A stretch of 64,000 nucleotides of DNA from Desmodus rotundus (GCF_022682495.2 NC_071393.1:119676239-119740238), one strand, 5' to 3'. Positions 1 to 11,415 are shown, counted from the first letter of the stretch. The notes: generated by a model not told the origin, from the letters alone. Numbers and translations: made by a program.

Positions 1-604
1 CCATTCTAAATGATAGCTTTGCTGGATACAGTAATCTTGGATGTAGGTCCTTGCGTTTAATCTTGGGTAATGTAATTATGATGTGCCTTGGTGTGTTCCT
101 CCTTGGGTCCAGCTTCTTTGGGACTCTCTGAACTTCCTGGACTTCCTGGAAGTCTATTTCCTTTGCCAGACTGGAGAAGTTCTCCTTCATTATTTGTTCA
201 AATAAGTTTTCAATTTTTTGTTCTTCCTCTTCTCCTTCTGGCACCCCTATAATTTGGATGTTGGAACGTTTCAAGATGTCCTGGAGGTTCTTAAGCCTCT
301 CCTCATTTTTCTGAATTCTTGTTTCTTCATTCTTTTCTGGTTGGATGTTTCTTTCTTCCTTCTGGTCCACACCATTGATTTGAGTCCCAGTTTCCTTCGC
401 ATCACTATTGGTTCCCTGTACATTTTCCTTTGTTTCTCTTAGCATAGGCTTCATTTTTTCATCTGGTTTTCAAACAGATTCATCCAATTCTGTGAGCATC
501 TTGATAACCAGTGTTTTGAACTGTGCATCCGATAAGTTGGCTATCTCTTTGTTGCTTAGTTGTATTTTTTCTGGAGCTTTGAAGTGTTCTGTCATTTGGG
601 CCAT
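1..604 (-). pseudogene. L1 ORF1 (RNA-binding ORF1p), broken and partial
   Basis: ORF1p is the nucleic-acid-binding chaperone of L1 that forms trimers through an N-terminal coiled coil. The frame starts at the ATG at 604-602 (MAQMTEHFKAPEK...), right after an A-run in the sense direction. A TGA at 472-470 stops it at codon 45. Past that stop the same frame is open to the window edge, about 157 more codons. The Glu/Lys-rich stretch at codons 46-105 fits the coiled coil, and codons about 108-175 carry recognisable RRM-region sequence (IIGVPEGEEEE, ENLFEQIMKENFSSLAKEID, RRNTPRHIII). At about codon 183 the protein passes directly from LPKIK to LHPRLLYPAKLSF. In mammalian ORF1p these motifs are separated by roughly 50 residues, so an in-frame deletion is inferred. 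It would remove the end of the RRM and the start of the C-terminal domain. Confidence 0.87.
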
Positions 605-1352
605 TTTTTTTTTTTTTTTTGTCTTGGCGCATCTGTTACTTTAAGGGGTGGAGCCTTAGGTGTTCCCGGGGGCGGAGTAAGGCTGGTCGCTGTGCTGTGA
701 TGCTGTACGTGGGGGAGGGGCCGAGAGGGAGCAATGGTGCCCGCTTCACTCTCCACCAGACTTCGTCACTTCCTCCACTACCCACAATCAAACTGGGCCC
801 CTCTGGTGCTGGTTCCCGAGTGGGTGGGCTTGTGCACACTCTAGGCCCCTGTGGGTCTCTCCAACAACCTCTCCTGTGAGGCTGGGAGTCTCTCCTGCTG
901 CCGACCCAACCCCCACGGGCGCTTTCAATCAGAGGTTTGAGGCTTCATTTCCCTGAGCTGGAGCCCTGGGTTGTGCGGTCTTCTTCGCTCCCTGCCATTT
1001 GTCCGTGTGCAAATGTGGGGCTGCGGGGTGCTACCCGCTGCTCTGCCTGCCCTGTTCTCAGCCACTCTGAGTCCTTGGCCCTCTTGGTTTATCTGCGTGA
1101 ATGTGGGGCCGCAGGGTCTGCTAGTGCTCGGACTGCCTGCCCCGTTTGCCCCACACTCCGCCCGTCTCTGTCCTGCCACGGCCACATGAGTCCTCTCCGC
1201 CCCAGTGCCCATCTCCGGCCCTCCTACTGGTCTGGATGAATGTTTATTTTTTATTTCCTTGGTGTCGGACTTCCTTGCCGTTCGATTTTCTGTCAGTTCT
1301 GGTTGTGCGAGAAGGCGCAGTGTGTCTACCTACGCCACCATCTTGGTTCTCA
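604..1352 (-). promoter_or_regulatory. L1 5' UTR with internal promoter
   Basis: This GC-rich, CpG-containing block lies between the L1 5' end and the ORF1 start. Its position and the terminal CAAGATGG motif identify it as the internal RNA polymerase II promoter region of L1. It holds two diverged copies of a unit with the core AATGTGGGGC(C/T)GC (at 1012 and 1100, 88 bases apart on the plus strand), which suggests a monomer-like internal repeat. Open frames over this block are by-products of its GC content. Confidence 0.75.
1338..1346 (-). promoter_or_regulatory. YY1-type site at the L1 5' end
   Basis: The plus strand reads CCATCTTGG, which is CCAAGATGG in the L1 sense direction. In mammalian L1s a YY1 site at the extreme 5' end positions transcription initiation. 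Here the core is intact although the element is old enough to carry a stop in ORF1. Confidence 0.6.
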
Positions 1353-1364
1353 GAATGCCTGTTT

Positions 1365-1435
1365 TAAATGTAGTGTCAAGATTATAGCAATTAACTCAGT
1401 GCCTGGTACGTGGTAGACGTTCAGTACATGGTCAC
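1365..1435 (+). repeat. MIR 3' fragment
   Basis: The string CAGTGCCTGGTACGTGGTAG followed by TTCAGTA matches the conserved 3' half of the mammalian MIR SINE. It is short and weakly bounded, and lies just outside the L1 5' end. Confidence 0.5.
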
Positions 1436-2140
1436 AGTCATCTTCACCATTATTATCTCACCAAAGAATCAAGCAGGAGGTTTGGTCAAATGTAGCCTTT
1501 AAGCAGACCATGTCATGTAGTAAAATGGGGCCAGCAGGAAGTTGTCAGGGATTGATTAGGCGTCTTTTCCGGTACACATATATAATATTACCAAACCAAC
1601 ACTTTGAACGTCTAATCCAGTGTGGTAAAAAAACACTGAAAGATAAACAAGTGACTTCACCTCCTTAGTCCTCAGAGGCACTACTTAGACGTTTCTGAAG
1701 ATCCTTTCCAGCTCTGAGAGTCTGACTATCATTGTTAAATACCTACTTTGTGCAAAGTCTGTCACTGGCAAGAATGGGGCTGACACACTTAGAGAAGCAA
1801 TAATGTAAAAAGACCTATCATTCTGGCATAGAATTAGCCAAAATGATAAGCCTACCCTTTGGCTTTGTAATAGAAAAGCTTTGAAGGGAATTAAAAAACC
1901 TACTTGAAAAGAGTTGAACTCCTGGGAAGAATGGTGATAATATAAATATGATGTAGCCTCTAAATAAGAATAGCGATGTTTAAAGGAGCATAAACTAAAG
2001 AGAACACTAAGGGAAAAGAGAGATGGATTTTACCTTCTGGATCTGACTTTGGTTTTAAATTGCACAGGCAAGAGATTGGTTAGAGAGATTAATTTCAACC
2101 TTCAGTGGTGTATTAACAGTGTCACAAACAAGGGGTATGG
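1436..2140. other. Unclassified non-coding stretch
   Basis: AT-rich sequence with no convincing open frame, RNA gene or recognisable repeat. A short match to L2/MIR-like sequence (CCTTTCCAGCTCTGAGAG near 1705) is too small to call. Confidence 0.5.
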
Positions 2141-2160
2141 TTAAAAGAGGAAAGGGGAGA

Positions 2161-2438
2161 GCCCTGTCTGGGCGGCTCAGTTGGTTGGAGTGTCATCCCA
2201 TACACCAAAAAGGTCTCGGGTTCAATTTCCGATCAGGCTGCATACCTAGGTTGTGGGTTTGATCCCTGCTCAGGGAGCATATGAGTGTATGAGGAATTGA
2301 TTGATAGATGTTTCTCTCTCACATCAGTGCTTCCACCTCTCTCTCTCTCTGTCTCTCTCTCTCTTCCTCTTTTCCTCTCTCCCTTCCTCTCTCTTTAAAA
2401 TCAATAAACATGTCCTCAAATGAGGTTTCAAAGAAGTC
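2161..2438 (+). mobile_element. VES-type SINE (bat tRNA-derived)
   Basis: The copy begins GCCCTGTCTGGGCGGCTCAG, a tRNA-like head with an A box (GGCTCAGTTGG) and a B box (GGGTTCAATTTCC). It then has the ATTGATAGATGTTTCTCTCTC segment, a long CT-rich tract at 2335-2395 and an A-rich tail. It is flanked by an imperfect target-site duplication: TAAAAGAGGAAAGGGGAGA at about 2142-2160 and TAAAAGAGGGAAAGAGAGA at 2439-2457. This is the usual result of L1-driven retroposition. Confidence 0.9.
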
Positions 2439-2457
2439 TAAAAGAGGGAAAGAGAGA

Positions 2458-5320
2458 AATATGAACAAGCAAGAGAATGTCTTAGATCAAATTTAATTGA
2501 TTTAAATTTAGGTTATTTTGCCATCACATTAATCTTTGTATAAATTACTGTTCTAAGTACTTTAAGTTTATGCTGCAGTCTGGTGTTAATTTTTAGCAAT
2601 GTTTATTCATTATTATAAGGTCTGAGCAATTTTTTAACTACTGAGAAGTCCCCTCTTAAATGAAATTGCAGCTCCAAGGGACCAAAGTAACTAGTGGGTA
2701 GGGGAAACATCTATTTACACTTTTGGTTCAGTGACAGTTGTGTGGAAACAACTTGTGGAGATTAGTTTAGAAAAGATGGAGGCGGAGATACATTACAGGA
2801 GAGCCCTGAATAAGTAAAAAAAAGTTTTCTAATGTGTGTCTGTGTATATGTGTGTGTTTTGGATGAGAGTATCTTAGAATCCCTACCAAAAAATGGACTA
2901 TATTGTTTACCCCTGAGTAACCCTACTTCATGGAACGTTATCTGCTGATGTCAATTAGTTCTAGTAGTGGATTTTTCAGCCTTCAGATGTGCTTAATGCC
3001 ATCCAAACAAGATAATCCTATAAATGTATTAACAGAAATAATTATTTACAAACTCAAAACAAGAAGTATTTTAATTTAGAGTTTAAAGTGATTAGCACAA
3101 TTTTAAGAGGGTATGTTTATATCAACAATATTTTCTTTGGAGGAAACAGAACTTTTAAGTGAGGTTTCTAAGATTCTCAGATAACCCTGAGCATCTGGGT
3201 TATTTGACTCAGACCCCGATATTGCATTGTCCCAGAATTCCTCTCATTTCACTGCATGCTGTTCCCAGTGATGGCTCAGATCTTTTACATTGTGGGCACA
3301 CTTGAACTTTCTTTGACATACAAAAGAACCAAACCATCTTTCCCTTCCTCCATTTCCAGAAAGAACTAGGAAGTTCCTAGCCTTGGGCTAAATTCTGAAG
3401 CTGACAGTCTGTTTCGGGAGCTTCCAAGTGAACAGGTTTGGTGTTCACGGAGGACTCCCAGGAATGGATTCTCTCACCAGAGGCACAGTTCTGCTGCTGG
3501 GTTTTCTAGCGCACCAGAAGGTAGCTGGAGGGCACTCTGATTTTGCCTGTGGCTTGGAGGCCAGCTGATGCTGTGAAAGAAAGTAAGGGAAAGACAAAAA
3601 TATCTTTTAGGTGACTGCCACAAAAGAAACCAAGGGTTATGGAGTCCCATTCCCGAGGGTGGCTAGGCAATAAGGCCCGAGGGGTCTCAGTGTCTCTTTG
3701 TGTTGGCTGCAGTTGCCTTTTGCCATCAGTACAGAAGCAGGGCACACAGGATACAGATGAAATGCCTGTGCATAAGCCTGGCTTTCATTCTCCAAGATCA
3801 TCTTCCTGGACCTTCAAGTCTCCTAGCTGTGCTGGGCAAATACAAGTCTTGCGCTCTATTTATTTATTTATAGTTTCCAAATTCTCAGATTCTGCCTATA
3901 ACACATCTGACATGATTAAGTGATTTTTCTAATTAAAGATACAGTTATTTTCTGTGTAGGAGGCTATAAAGTTGCTTAATTTTTTTAATTTTATTTTTAC
4001 CTTTCTGCTCTGTTTTTCACATTCTTGTCACTGTGAAGACTGGTAATTAATCAAGACTCAGTCACGGATGGCTCCTTGCCCCTCCTCTCATCCTCCCCTT
4101 TTCTGCCTGAGTGATGAAGAATGATGTCTCTCCTCCTGTGCCCCTGGCTCCCTGTCCTCAGAGCACTCAAACCAAGCCCCATGGCAAGAAGTTCCCACTG
4201 AAAAGAAAGCACTGGGAATGACACATGTGACTCCCAGAGCCTCAGCAGCAAGGGGTGGGCTTCCTGATTCTTGTCACTGGCCACCATCAATCTCACCATG
4301 TCGGGGCCTTTGGGAAAAGCAGAAACAAAGGAGAAAGGAAAAGTTCTCATCCCTGCATTAGACTTCTTACCGAGCCCTAGGTTTTAGCATGATGGGAAAC
4401 CTGGGCATGCCTTTGCACAGTGCTAGAATGTGACGAGTCTTGAGTCTTTCCTAAAGTTTTGATACCCAGGGCTCCTTTTGCCCACCAATCCACAAGCACA
4501 CAGGTAGGCATATTCTGACCCTCTGCTCCTTCTCCAATTTTTTCCCAAGTATATGCAGGGCAGAAAAGCAAACATGATCCCCCCCCCAAAATTGACAACT
4601 CTCCCTTTTATTGTATGATGGGTTTATGCCTTTGGACACAGTTGGATACAGGTTACACTTAATTGAGATTAGCGAGAAAACTTTCCTATGCACTGATTAG
4701 AGACTCCATCTACTATTAGAGATTTATATGTTTGGATTAAGTTGTTGCATCTCCTAGAGACCTCATGGAACAGAAGTGATTCTATGTAGAAGGGGTGGTG
4801 CAGTGTTACCTAATTGACCATATCCTCCTTCAAATTCCTTTAGCAGATCCATTTACTATGGAGATCACTACTGGATGGCAGGGCCCCAAAGAAGTGGGAA
4901 ATAGAATAGGTAACTTCAGAGGGGATGGAAGAGAAAGTAAGTTCTGAGAAAGAAATACCACACTGTCTGTGAGTGGGGGTTGGGGAGTGGCAGTGGGTGG
5001 AAAGGTTGAGGAGCGATGAAGAAGTGAAGGGGAGTGTTGGCAGGTTTAGGCAGGTTGAATGAAATGGATGACTTGATGGCCTGGATCATATCTGTCTGTG
5101 GCTTGAACAGAACTCCCACATTACAGGGAAAAGAATGTTGACCTCACTATGTTGTGGCATTTTTTTTCTCCCTTTTTAACATGTTTTAGTCTATTAGATC
5201 TTATTTATTTGCTTGAACTGATTTATGCAGAAAGGAAATACATTATAAGGATATAGAGGTATCTTGTGAGCCTCAAATTAGGTCAAGAATGTTATTAGTT
5301 CAATTCAATTAGCTATTTAC
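2458..5320. other. Unclassified non-coding stretch
   Basis: About 2.9 kb of AT-rich sequence without a clear repeat or gene. Small items include TG-rich sequence at 2835-2860 and a run of nine C at about 4579-4587. Open frames of 60-100 codons on both strands (for example 4051-4350) show no family motifs and no splice-flanked structure I can defend. Confidence 0.5.
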
Positions 5321-5324
5321 CTAA

Positions 5325-5785
5325 TATGCTGTATGTGTAACAAAGCACCACAGCATCCTGGCAGCATAGGACAATAAGCATTTATTTCTCATGCAGCTGT
5401 GGGTTGGCTGATGGTTGGCCCCTGAAGGCTAGGATTGGCTGAATGACTGCAAATCTCACTTGTGGACTTGAGGGTTAGGTGTGGTTCAGTGATGTGGGCC
5501 ATGCTCAGCTAGGTGGGGTAGGTCAGCCTCACCTACACATCTCTCCTCCTCTTCCAGTTCCAACTGGCTAGCTTGGGCATATTCTTCTCTATTTTTGCAG
5601 ATTGGTCTTTGCTGATTCTAGGGTGAAATGGCTATACGGCAATTCTCATTCTCAGGTTTGCCTCAGACCCATTTAAGAGAACAGCTAGATTTAAATCCCC
5701 AAATGCCAATCTAAATTCCTGGGGAAGGAACTTTTTAGTCAGCAACTGTGGTCATATTAAGCCTAGGCCTGCTGCAACCATTAGA
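5325..5785. repeat. Possible ancient LTR-like repeat, unclassified
   Basis: Phrases such as ATTTATTTCTCATGCAGCTG, GGTTGGCTGATGGTTGGC and GGCATATTCTTCTC resemble diverged mammalian LTR or other old interspersed repeat sequence. I cannot assign a family or an orientation with confidence. Confidence 0.35.
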
Positions 5786-6465
5786 AAACGAAAAGAATGG
5801 GCAAAAAGCCACAAATAGTCACGTGCCACAATAGTCAATGACATTGATTAATTGAATTCTTAATATTGTTGTGAGTAGGGATAATGAGGGGATTGTTCTC
5901 GGTTTTTGCTTACACCGAATAAAAGTCTTAGTAAATCAATCAGGTTAGTCATTGGAGCCTGATTCTTGCTTGGAAGACTTTTGGATGCTTTTTGAGAGCT
6001 TTTCTTTCTTTTTTTCTATTTCCTTGGTATATCTGCAATTTCTGTTATTTCCTTATTTTGTAATTTATTAGAAATCTCAAAGAATGTTCAAATGAACTCT
6101 GATATTTATTTTCTTTGTTGTTGCTGGTGCCACAGTCAAAGACCCAAGCCAAGCATCCCATTGGTAGCCTTAACGACATACAGTGCTGTCTTGCAAGTTC
6201 CTATCTTCAAGAGCATCCAAAATTATCTTAGCAGCACTGACTTTTCTTCACTACACGATACACAGCCTCTTCCCCAACTGCAGTGGCCCCCTCAACTGCT
6301 CCCTTTTCATCAATCCTGTCTGCATGTCTTTTCTTGAAGATTTCCATTAAAAATGTCCACTCGCCTCTTCTGACCACTAAGTAAAGATGTATCAATTCCT
6401 GAAGCACCCATCTCCGGTCCCATATTTTTCATGACCCCTTTGTGAAACCACATGGACTATTCAGT
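5786..6465. other. Unclassified non-coding stretch
   Basis: No gene or clear repeat. The open frame at 6092-6337 has no recognisable motif. Confidence 0.45.
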
Positions 6466-6469
6466 TCCA

Positions 6470-6715
6470 CAGCTGCCTTTTGCTTCTCTGAATTTCTGTT
6501 TTTCCCTTTCAGCCAATGCCAGTGTTTCACATTATCCCCTGTGGTCTTGTATTCCACTCTCAGTTCCTCTTTTGCATTACTTTTATAACCCACACTATAT
6601 TACTTACTCTTTCAGGAGAGGTACCAAGTCTTGTGCCTCTTTTGTTTTTCCCAAGAACCAGAGACAGTACCAGTCACACAGTAGGTGCTCAGCAAGAACC
6701 TTGCTATGTGATTTT
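6470..6715 (+). repeat. L2 3' end
   Basis: The order of short motifs (AGGTACCAAGTCTTGTGCCTC, then an ACAGTACCAGTCACACAGTAGGTGCTCAGCAA-like segment) follows the conserved 3' end of the L2 LINE. That consensus reads 'gggcaggga..ttgtct', then 'acagtgcctggcacatagtaggcgctcaata'. The copy is strongly diverged and non-coding. Confidence 0.65.
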
Positions 6716-8100
6716 AGAGTTCATCTTAGGATATCAAAATGATGTTATACTGTCAGGAGCCCGTCTGTCATTGTTCTCTGAATTATCTTAACTCCTGCTC
6801 AACTTTTCATATTCATTCTTTATCTTTAGAGATTATTATTTTTCTTTATAGGAGTAATTTCTGGGAGGGAGATACTCTTCTTTCACTCTTTCATTCATTT
6901 CTCCATGAGTCTGATAGAAATTGGGGATCCAAATGGCTTTTTTCCAATGTGATTTATATGAAATGGAGGCATTTCTATTTCTCTCTATGTGCTCCTGTTT
7001 TGAATTGCAAATATTCACTTTCATATATATTTAAAAGTTATTTTGACAATATGTAATATAGACTTAAAACATTTTGAACTTGGCTGTTTTCCCTTGATCA
7101 ATTCTTTTCTTTTTTTAGTAGAAAAACTGTAATACACCAAGTGTCAGAATATACAGTGTAGTGAATAGTGAAGAATAATCTGTTATGATATTCTGCATAT
7201 TAAAGACCAATTTATTTATGCCACTAGGAGGAGTTCATCTTTAGTATTTTGATTTGATGGGCTTAATGAGAATGATATGATTTGCTTCACTATTACAACA
7301 GTGCCACAGCAGAAGAATATGCTTACTCTTTACTCAGCACCAAAGGGAAAAATTTATAATGATAGAAAAAGTTAAGGTAGCCGAAGAGGTACTATTGCTA
7401 GAATTAATAGAAGGAAATTCATCTATGATGCTTAGAAGTTGAACAGCAGTAATTCCATTCAAATAGGTCGATTGAATGGGCTAGGACCTTGTTTCCCTGT
7501 AGGAGATGTGAGATGGCTAGCTATTTTACTTGGAAACCTTGAAACTGAGGAATAGTCTCCAGAGAATGACTAATGTAAGCCGTAATCTTTCTGGCTGCAT
7601 CTCCAAAGTGAGGAATGAGCTGTGAGAAGGATCACAGGTAATTTCTAAATTTTCAAACTTAGAGGAAGCAAAACCATGAGATTTTCTTTCATTTGTATCT
7701 TTCAACCTCTTCCTTCTTTTCTTTTCTTGTTCTAACTTTGGATTATTATTTTCCTCTTGCTGCTTTCAATTTTTATGAGTGATTAAATAGGCCTTAGACT
7801 AAATGATTGATTAACAGCTACTAGTCTTATAAGAAGGACAAAATTAAATGTGCTGAGCTTTGTTTGTAATTATTCTGATGATGCAGAAAAAGAAGCAACA
7901 CTCAGATTTGAAGATGGAAAAATCAATTAAGTCAATATTCATTAACATGTATTTCTTAAGGGAAGAGCTATAAAGATGTATAAGAATTCATGCTTTCAAA
8001 TTGTTTGCAATCAATTGAAAGTTGAAAAAAGGTATATGTTGAAAAAGATATATGAAAAAAACAATTGACAGTTTAAGATAATATGTGTTCAGAGCAAATT
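6716..8100. other. Unclassified AT-rich stretch
   Basis: No recognisable gene, RNA or repeat. Open frames at 6739-7056 and nearby are unremarkable. Confidence 0.5.
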
Positions 8101-8534
8101 AACTGTTACAGATAGGAGTTTGGATGAAGAGATAACCACTGTTCACTGCAGTAGTCCAAGGAATGTGGGCCTTGAGCTAGAATTAGGGCAACACTACATG
8201 TTTCGAACAGACAGTCAGTTTGAATAAAGGGTCAGAAGCAGCTGTAGATAAGTTTGGCTCAAGTGGGAGGGTTTTCAGTGATAGACAACTACGGAAATGT
8301 GACTAGGGGCCAGCTTGTGAAAGGCCCTGAAAGTCAGGGTAAAGAACCTCAGATATTCAGTATGTGTTTGAGAACCATTGATAGTAACCATGGGAAACAA
8401 AATGTGAACGGAATTATAGAACAGGAAATGAGAGGCCCAGTCACTGGTGTGGGTGAGAGAGTGGGGGTGGGGGGTGCTTAGTCCAGAAAAGGTAAAGGGA
8501 TACCTTTTAAAGTGGGACATCAATGACATTATTC
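8100..8534 (-). repeat. L2 LINE remnant (split by a SINE)
   Basis: Segments such as GCAGTAGTCCAAGG and CTTGTGAAAGGCCCTGAAAG align by eye with the reverse complement of the L2 3' region (the 'gcagtagtccagg' and 'gccttgtaggcc' blocks). The next VES SINE interrupts it, and it resumes at 8796. Confidence 0.6.
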
Positions 8535-8546
8535 AAAAGTCAAGAG

Positions 8547-8783
8547 GCCCTGGCCAGGTCCTCCTGAAGCATCATTATGTACACCAAAAGGTTGTGGGTC
8601 CAATCCCTGGTCAGGGCATGTACCCATGTGCCCTGTGTTGCAGGTTTGATTGTCTGGTCACCAGTCAGGAAGTTTATGGGGAGCAACTGATTGATGTTTC
8701 TCTCTCACATCTCTGTTTCTCTCTTTCTCCCTCTTTCTCTCTCTTTCAAATCTATGAACCTATCCTTAGGTGAAAATTATTAA
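8547..8783 (+). mobile_element. VES-type SINE inserted in L2
   Basis: It starts GCCCTGGCCAGGTCCTCCTG and carries VES landmarks: a B-box-like GGTCCAATCCC, a TGATTGATGTTTCTCTCTCAC block and a CT-rich tract. A clean 12-base target-site duplication AAAAGTCAAGAG flanks it (8535-8546 and 8784-8795). It sits in older L2-derived sequence, which shows relative age. Confidence 0.9.
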
Positions 8784-8795
8784 AAAAGTCAAGAG

Positions 8796-9215
8796 AAGGA
8801 GGTGGCTTTTGTGAAGATGAGTGTTCTGAGGTTTTGAGGACTATGAAAGAGCCAAGTGAGACTACCTGTCAATCAGTAAAGGTGATTGATCCTAAACTAG
8901 AGTTTGGGGGAGAGTATAAAGTTAAAGCTATAGATTTGTGAGTTAACCACCCAAAGATGATTGTTGAATTCATGAAAATGGATGATATTTTTCACAAAAT
9001 AATGTGTTTAGAAGTTAGCCATATTTACAATAAGTGTAGTAGGAGAGCGAAGAACCCTTGAACAAAGAAGAGGCAGTTGAAAAACAGGAGAACCAGCCAG
9101 CATATGGAATAATAGCAAGTGCCTCAGCACCAATGGAGGAGCTGGAACTCTAAGGCCACATGAGACTAAGAGGGATGGAAATGGGGCTCTTCCAGGATGA
9201 AGTGCAGAAGGAGAC
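8796..9215 (-). repeat. L2 LINE remnant, continuation
   Basis: This continues the L2-derived sequence after the SINE. The stretch around 8895-8975 (AGAGTTTGGGGGAGAGTATA, then TAGATTTGTGAGTTAACCACC) follows the reverse complement of L2 ORF/3' sequence. Coding potential is destroyed. Confidence 0.5.
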
Positions 9216-10436
9216 TTAAAGGTCTTTTGTAGTGATCATTTGCTTGTCTTCAGAGTTATATCTCCATGAAGGAATATCCCCTTGTTCTTTCTTCATTAAT
9301 ACCAGTAGAAAGACAGGCAGTGAAACGAACTGAAAACTAGTGTACACACAACTTACAGTCCCAGACAAAAAGATTTCACACAGTCTTGTGGTAACCTGTT
9401 CTGATACTCAATGACACTTTTACCCAGGCATTCTTTTTAAAATCATTATCCAAAATCCCCATTGTTCTCATTTAAGCTGTATTTTTTCCCTCAACTTAAG
9501 CTGTATTTTTTCCCTCAACTTTCTTTTTGTTTATCCTCAGGGGACATGCAGAACATATGGTAACTATCTCTCAAGTAATAATCTTCATATTTTTGAAATG
9601 GGTATTACATGAGATTTTTTCTCTCTCTAGCCTATTCTTCAGGCTAAAATAATACTAAGTAGTTTACTCTTTCTTTACAGGCATGTCTTTCCTAGGACAA
9701 TGGCTGAGACTACATCAGACTGAGCTCCCAGGGTTTGGATAAAATTCATATTGAAATCACTGTTTTGTATCCGTGAGCAATATTAGATTCAGGTTTGCCT
9801 ATTAGGTAGAAATTCAAGGATGAAATTATGATGATTTCTTTTGGGAACAACTCTCTGTGCACCTTCTGTTTCCTGAGAGCACTTATCAAAACTAATAGGT
9901 ACATAGTAATTATCTAAAAAAAATAAAACTTGTGGTCAAAGGGGAAGAAAGGTAGCTTTTATTTCCAATGACTGCTGTATATCAGCTTGCTTCATGTTTG
10001 AATAAAAGCAAAAAACAAACACAGGTACCAAGATATGAAAAAAGGAATTAAAATATGTTGTTAAAAGAGAGGCTAGTCTGTTAGGCTGGTTCTCAGGGAT
10101 ATGACATCTTATTTCTTTTAATATATTGAAAAACACTTAGAGGAATTAAAAGCTCTGAGAATGGTAGGGACTGGCCTTTTAATGGATGTTCCCTCCACTT
10201 CCTTTGCAGAATTTATGCCATCATTTTTATGGCCTTCTTAGTATAGATTATTAAAAGACTATGGGCCTCAGTTCACCAACGAGTATTTGTTGTTGGCCAT
10301 CCCAGAGTCTGCACTCTGTTCCAAGGGAGAGCTAAGTTAACACAAATCCACCGATTATTATGGTTGATAAGGCTTCTTCTGATTCATTCCAAAGCAGGAA
10401 TTCTCTACTGTCATGGCAAGAGCGAAGGTTTATGTA
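9216..10436. other. Unclassified stretch with a 24-bp tandem duplication
   Basis: No gene or known interspersed repeat recognised. It contains the perfect tandem duplication described at 9472-9519. Confidence 0.5.
9472..9519. repeat. Perfect 24-bp tandem duplication
   Basis: The 24-base unit beginning TTAAGCTGTATTTTTTCCC occurs twice head to tail (9472-9495 and 9496-9519) without a mismatch. It is not a simple microsatellite, so it is probably a recent local slippage or duplication event. Confidence 0.9.
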
Positions 10437-10439
10437 ACT

Positions 10440-10672
10440 GACCTTGTGCTGGGCACTATTTTAGCACTTTCTATGTAACTGTATACATCATTTCTTTTAA
10501 TGTGTACAAAACCCATTGAAATAAGTACTACTATTATGATCATTTTACAGGTGGGGAAGCTGATGAGTCTTGCCTATGATCAAATAACTAGTAGGCAAAG
10601 GGACTAGGTTTTGAACCTGGGTCATCTGCCTCCAAAGTCTGTATATTGAATCTTTACTCTATGACAGATGCC
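10440..10672 (-). repeat. MIR SINE, nearly full length
   Basis: In plus-strand order it reads GTGCTGGGCACTATTTTAGC, TTTTACAGGTGGGGAAGCTGA and TTTTGAACCTGGGTCATCTG. These are the core and tRNA-derived head of MIR in reverse orientation. Confidence 0.8.
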
Positions 10673-11225
10673 TCCCAGATTCTCCTTGAGTGAACTGAGA
10701 GATGGAAAGTGTCCTACCTTCTTCCCCCTCTTGAAATGGATTTTTTCCCCCATATGTCTCCTTTGTTGGTTGAATTTCGCTCCCTAGAGAAAGACTGAAG
10801 AGTCCTGCAGGAGCTTAAGACAGCCTTTAGACTCCTCCAAAAATCTTTTCTCTTTAGGGTGCATAGGATGCTCTCTTTGAACTGTTACATATGCCATTTG
10901 TTTTATTTATGAAGTTTTGTAAAACTAGCCTTTTTCAGAAAAGATGTAAGATGTTAAAATAAATGTGTACAATAGACAAGCAAGATTATATATCCTTCCA
11001 AGCTTTGTGACATCAATAGAGTTGATAAGCATGCCTTTCTGTCTTCACTGGAGCTATAAACAGATTAGGGCAGTGGAGAATATATATCCCTGAAGAATGT
11101 ATCCGTAGACATTCCCTTTAAGATTTCCATCCTAGTTACAATGTTAATTGCTGACTGGCATGCTTATATCATGATTTCTTTAGACAGCACTTTTCTACAG
11201 TATGTAATAATTCATTAACATGCAA
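10673..11225. other. Unclassified non-coding stretch
   Basis: No recognisable gene or repeat. Confidence 0.45.
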
Positions 11226-11229
11226 GTAG

Positions 11230-11415
11230 ATTTTGGATTCAAAATCTGTCTTAGTTAAAGCTTTGTGATATTAGATGAGTAACTTAACCACTGGGCTTTT
11301 AGACTTCTTATCTAGCAGGGATAATAGGTATCTTGCCCCTCTTAAGGATATTTGTAAGGATTAAATATGATATATTGGCAATATTCTTAGCATACAGTGG
11401 GCGCTCAATTATGAT
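11230..11415 (+). repeat. MIR SINE
   Basis: It has GATGAGTAACTTAACCACTG, TAAGGATTAAATATGATATA and CATACAGTGGGCGCTCAATT, the conserved core and 3' end of MIR in forward order. The open frame at 11333-11725 starts inside it. Confidence 0.7.

Larger units (their letters stand above)
1..1352 (-). mobile_element. LINE-1 element, 5' portion (bat L1), cut by the window edge
   Basis: Read on the minus strand this begins near 1350 with the usual L1 5' end (a CAAGATGG motif followed by GTAGGTAGACAC), runs through a GC-rich 5' UTR of about 750 bases, then an A-run at 620-605, and enters ORF1 at the ATG at 604-602. The element continues beyond base 1, so ORF2 and the 3' end are not visible. Most copies in mammalian genomes are 5'-truncated, so a copy that keeps its promoter end is less common. 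An in-frame stop and an internal ORF1 deletion (see the ORF1 entry) make this copy unable to supply its own proteins. The target-site duplication cannot be tested because the other end lies outside the window. Confidence 0.9.

Noticed and set aside
650..1350. GC-rich block that looks like a CpG island of a gene promoter
   Set aside because: It ends in the L1 5' terminus and leads into L1 ORF1 on the minus strand, so it is an L1 promoter and not a host gene promoter.
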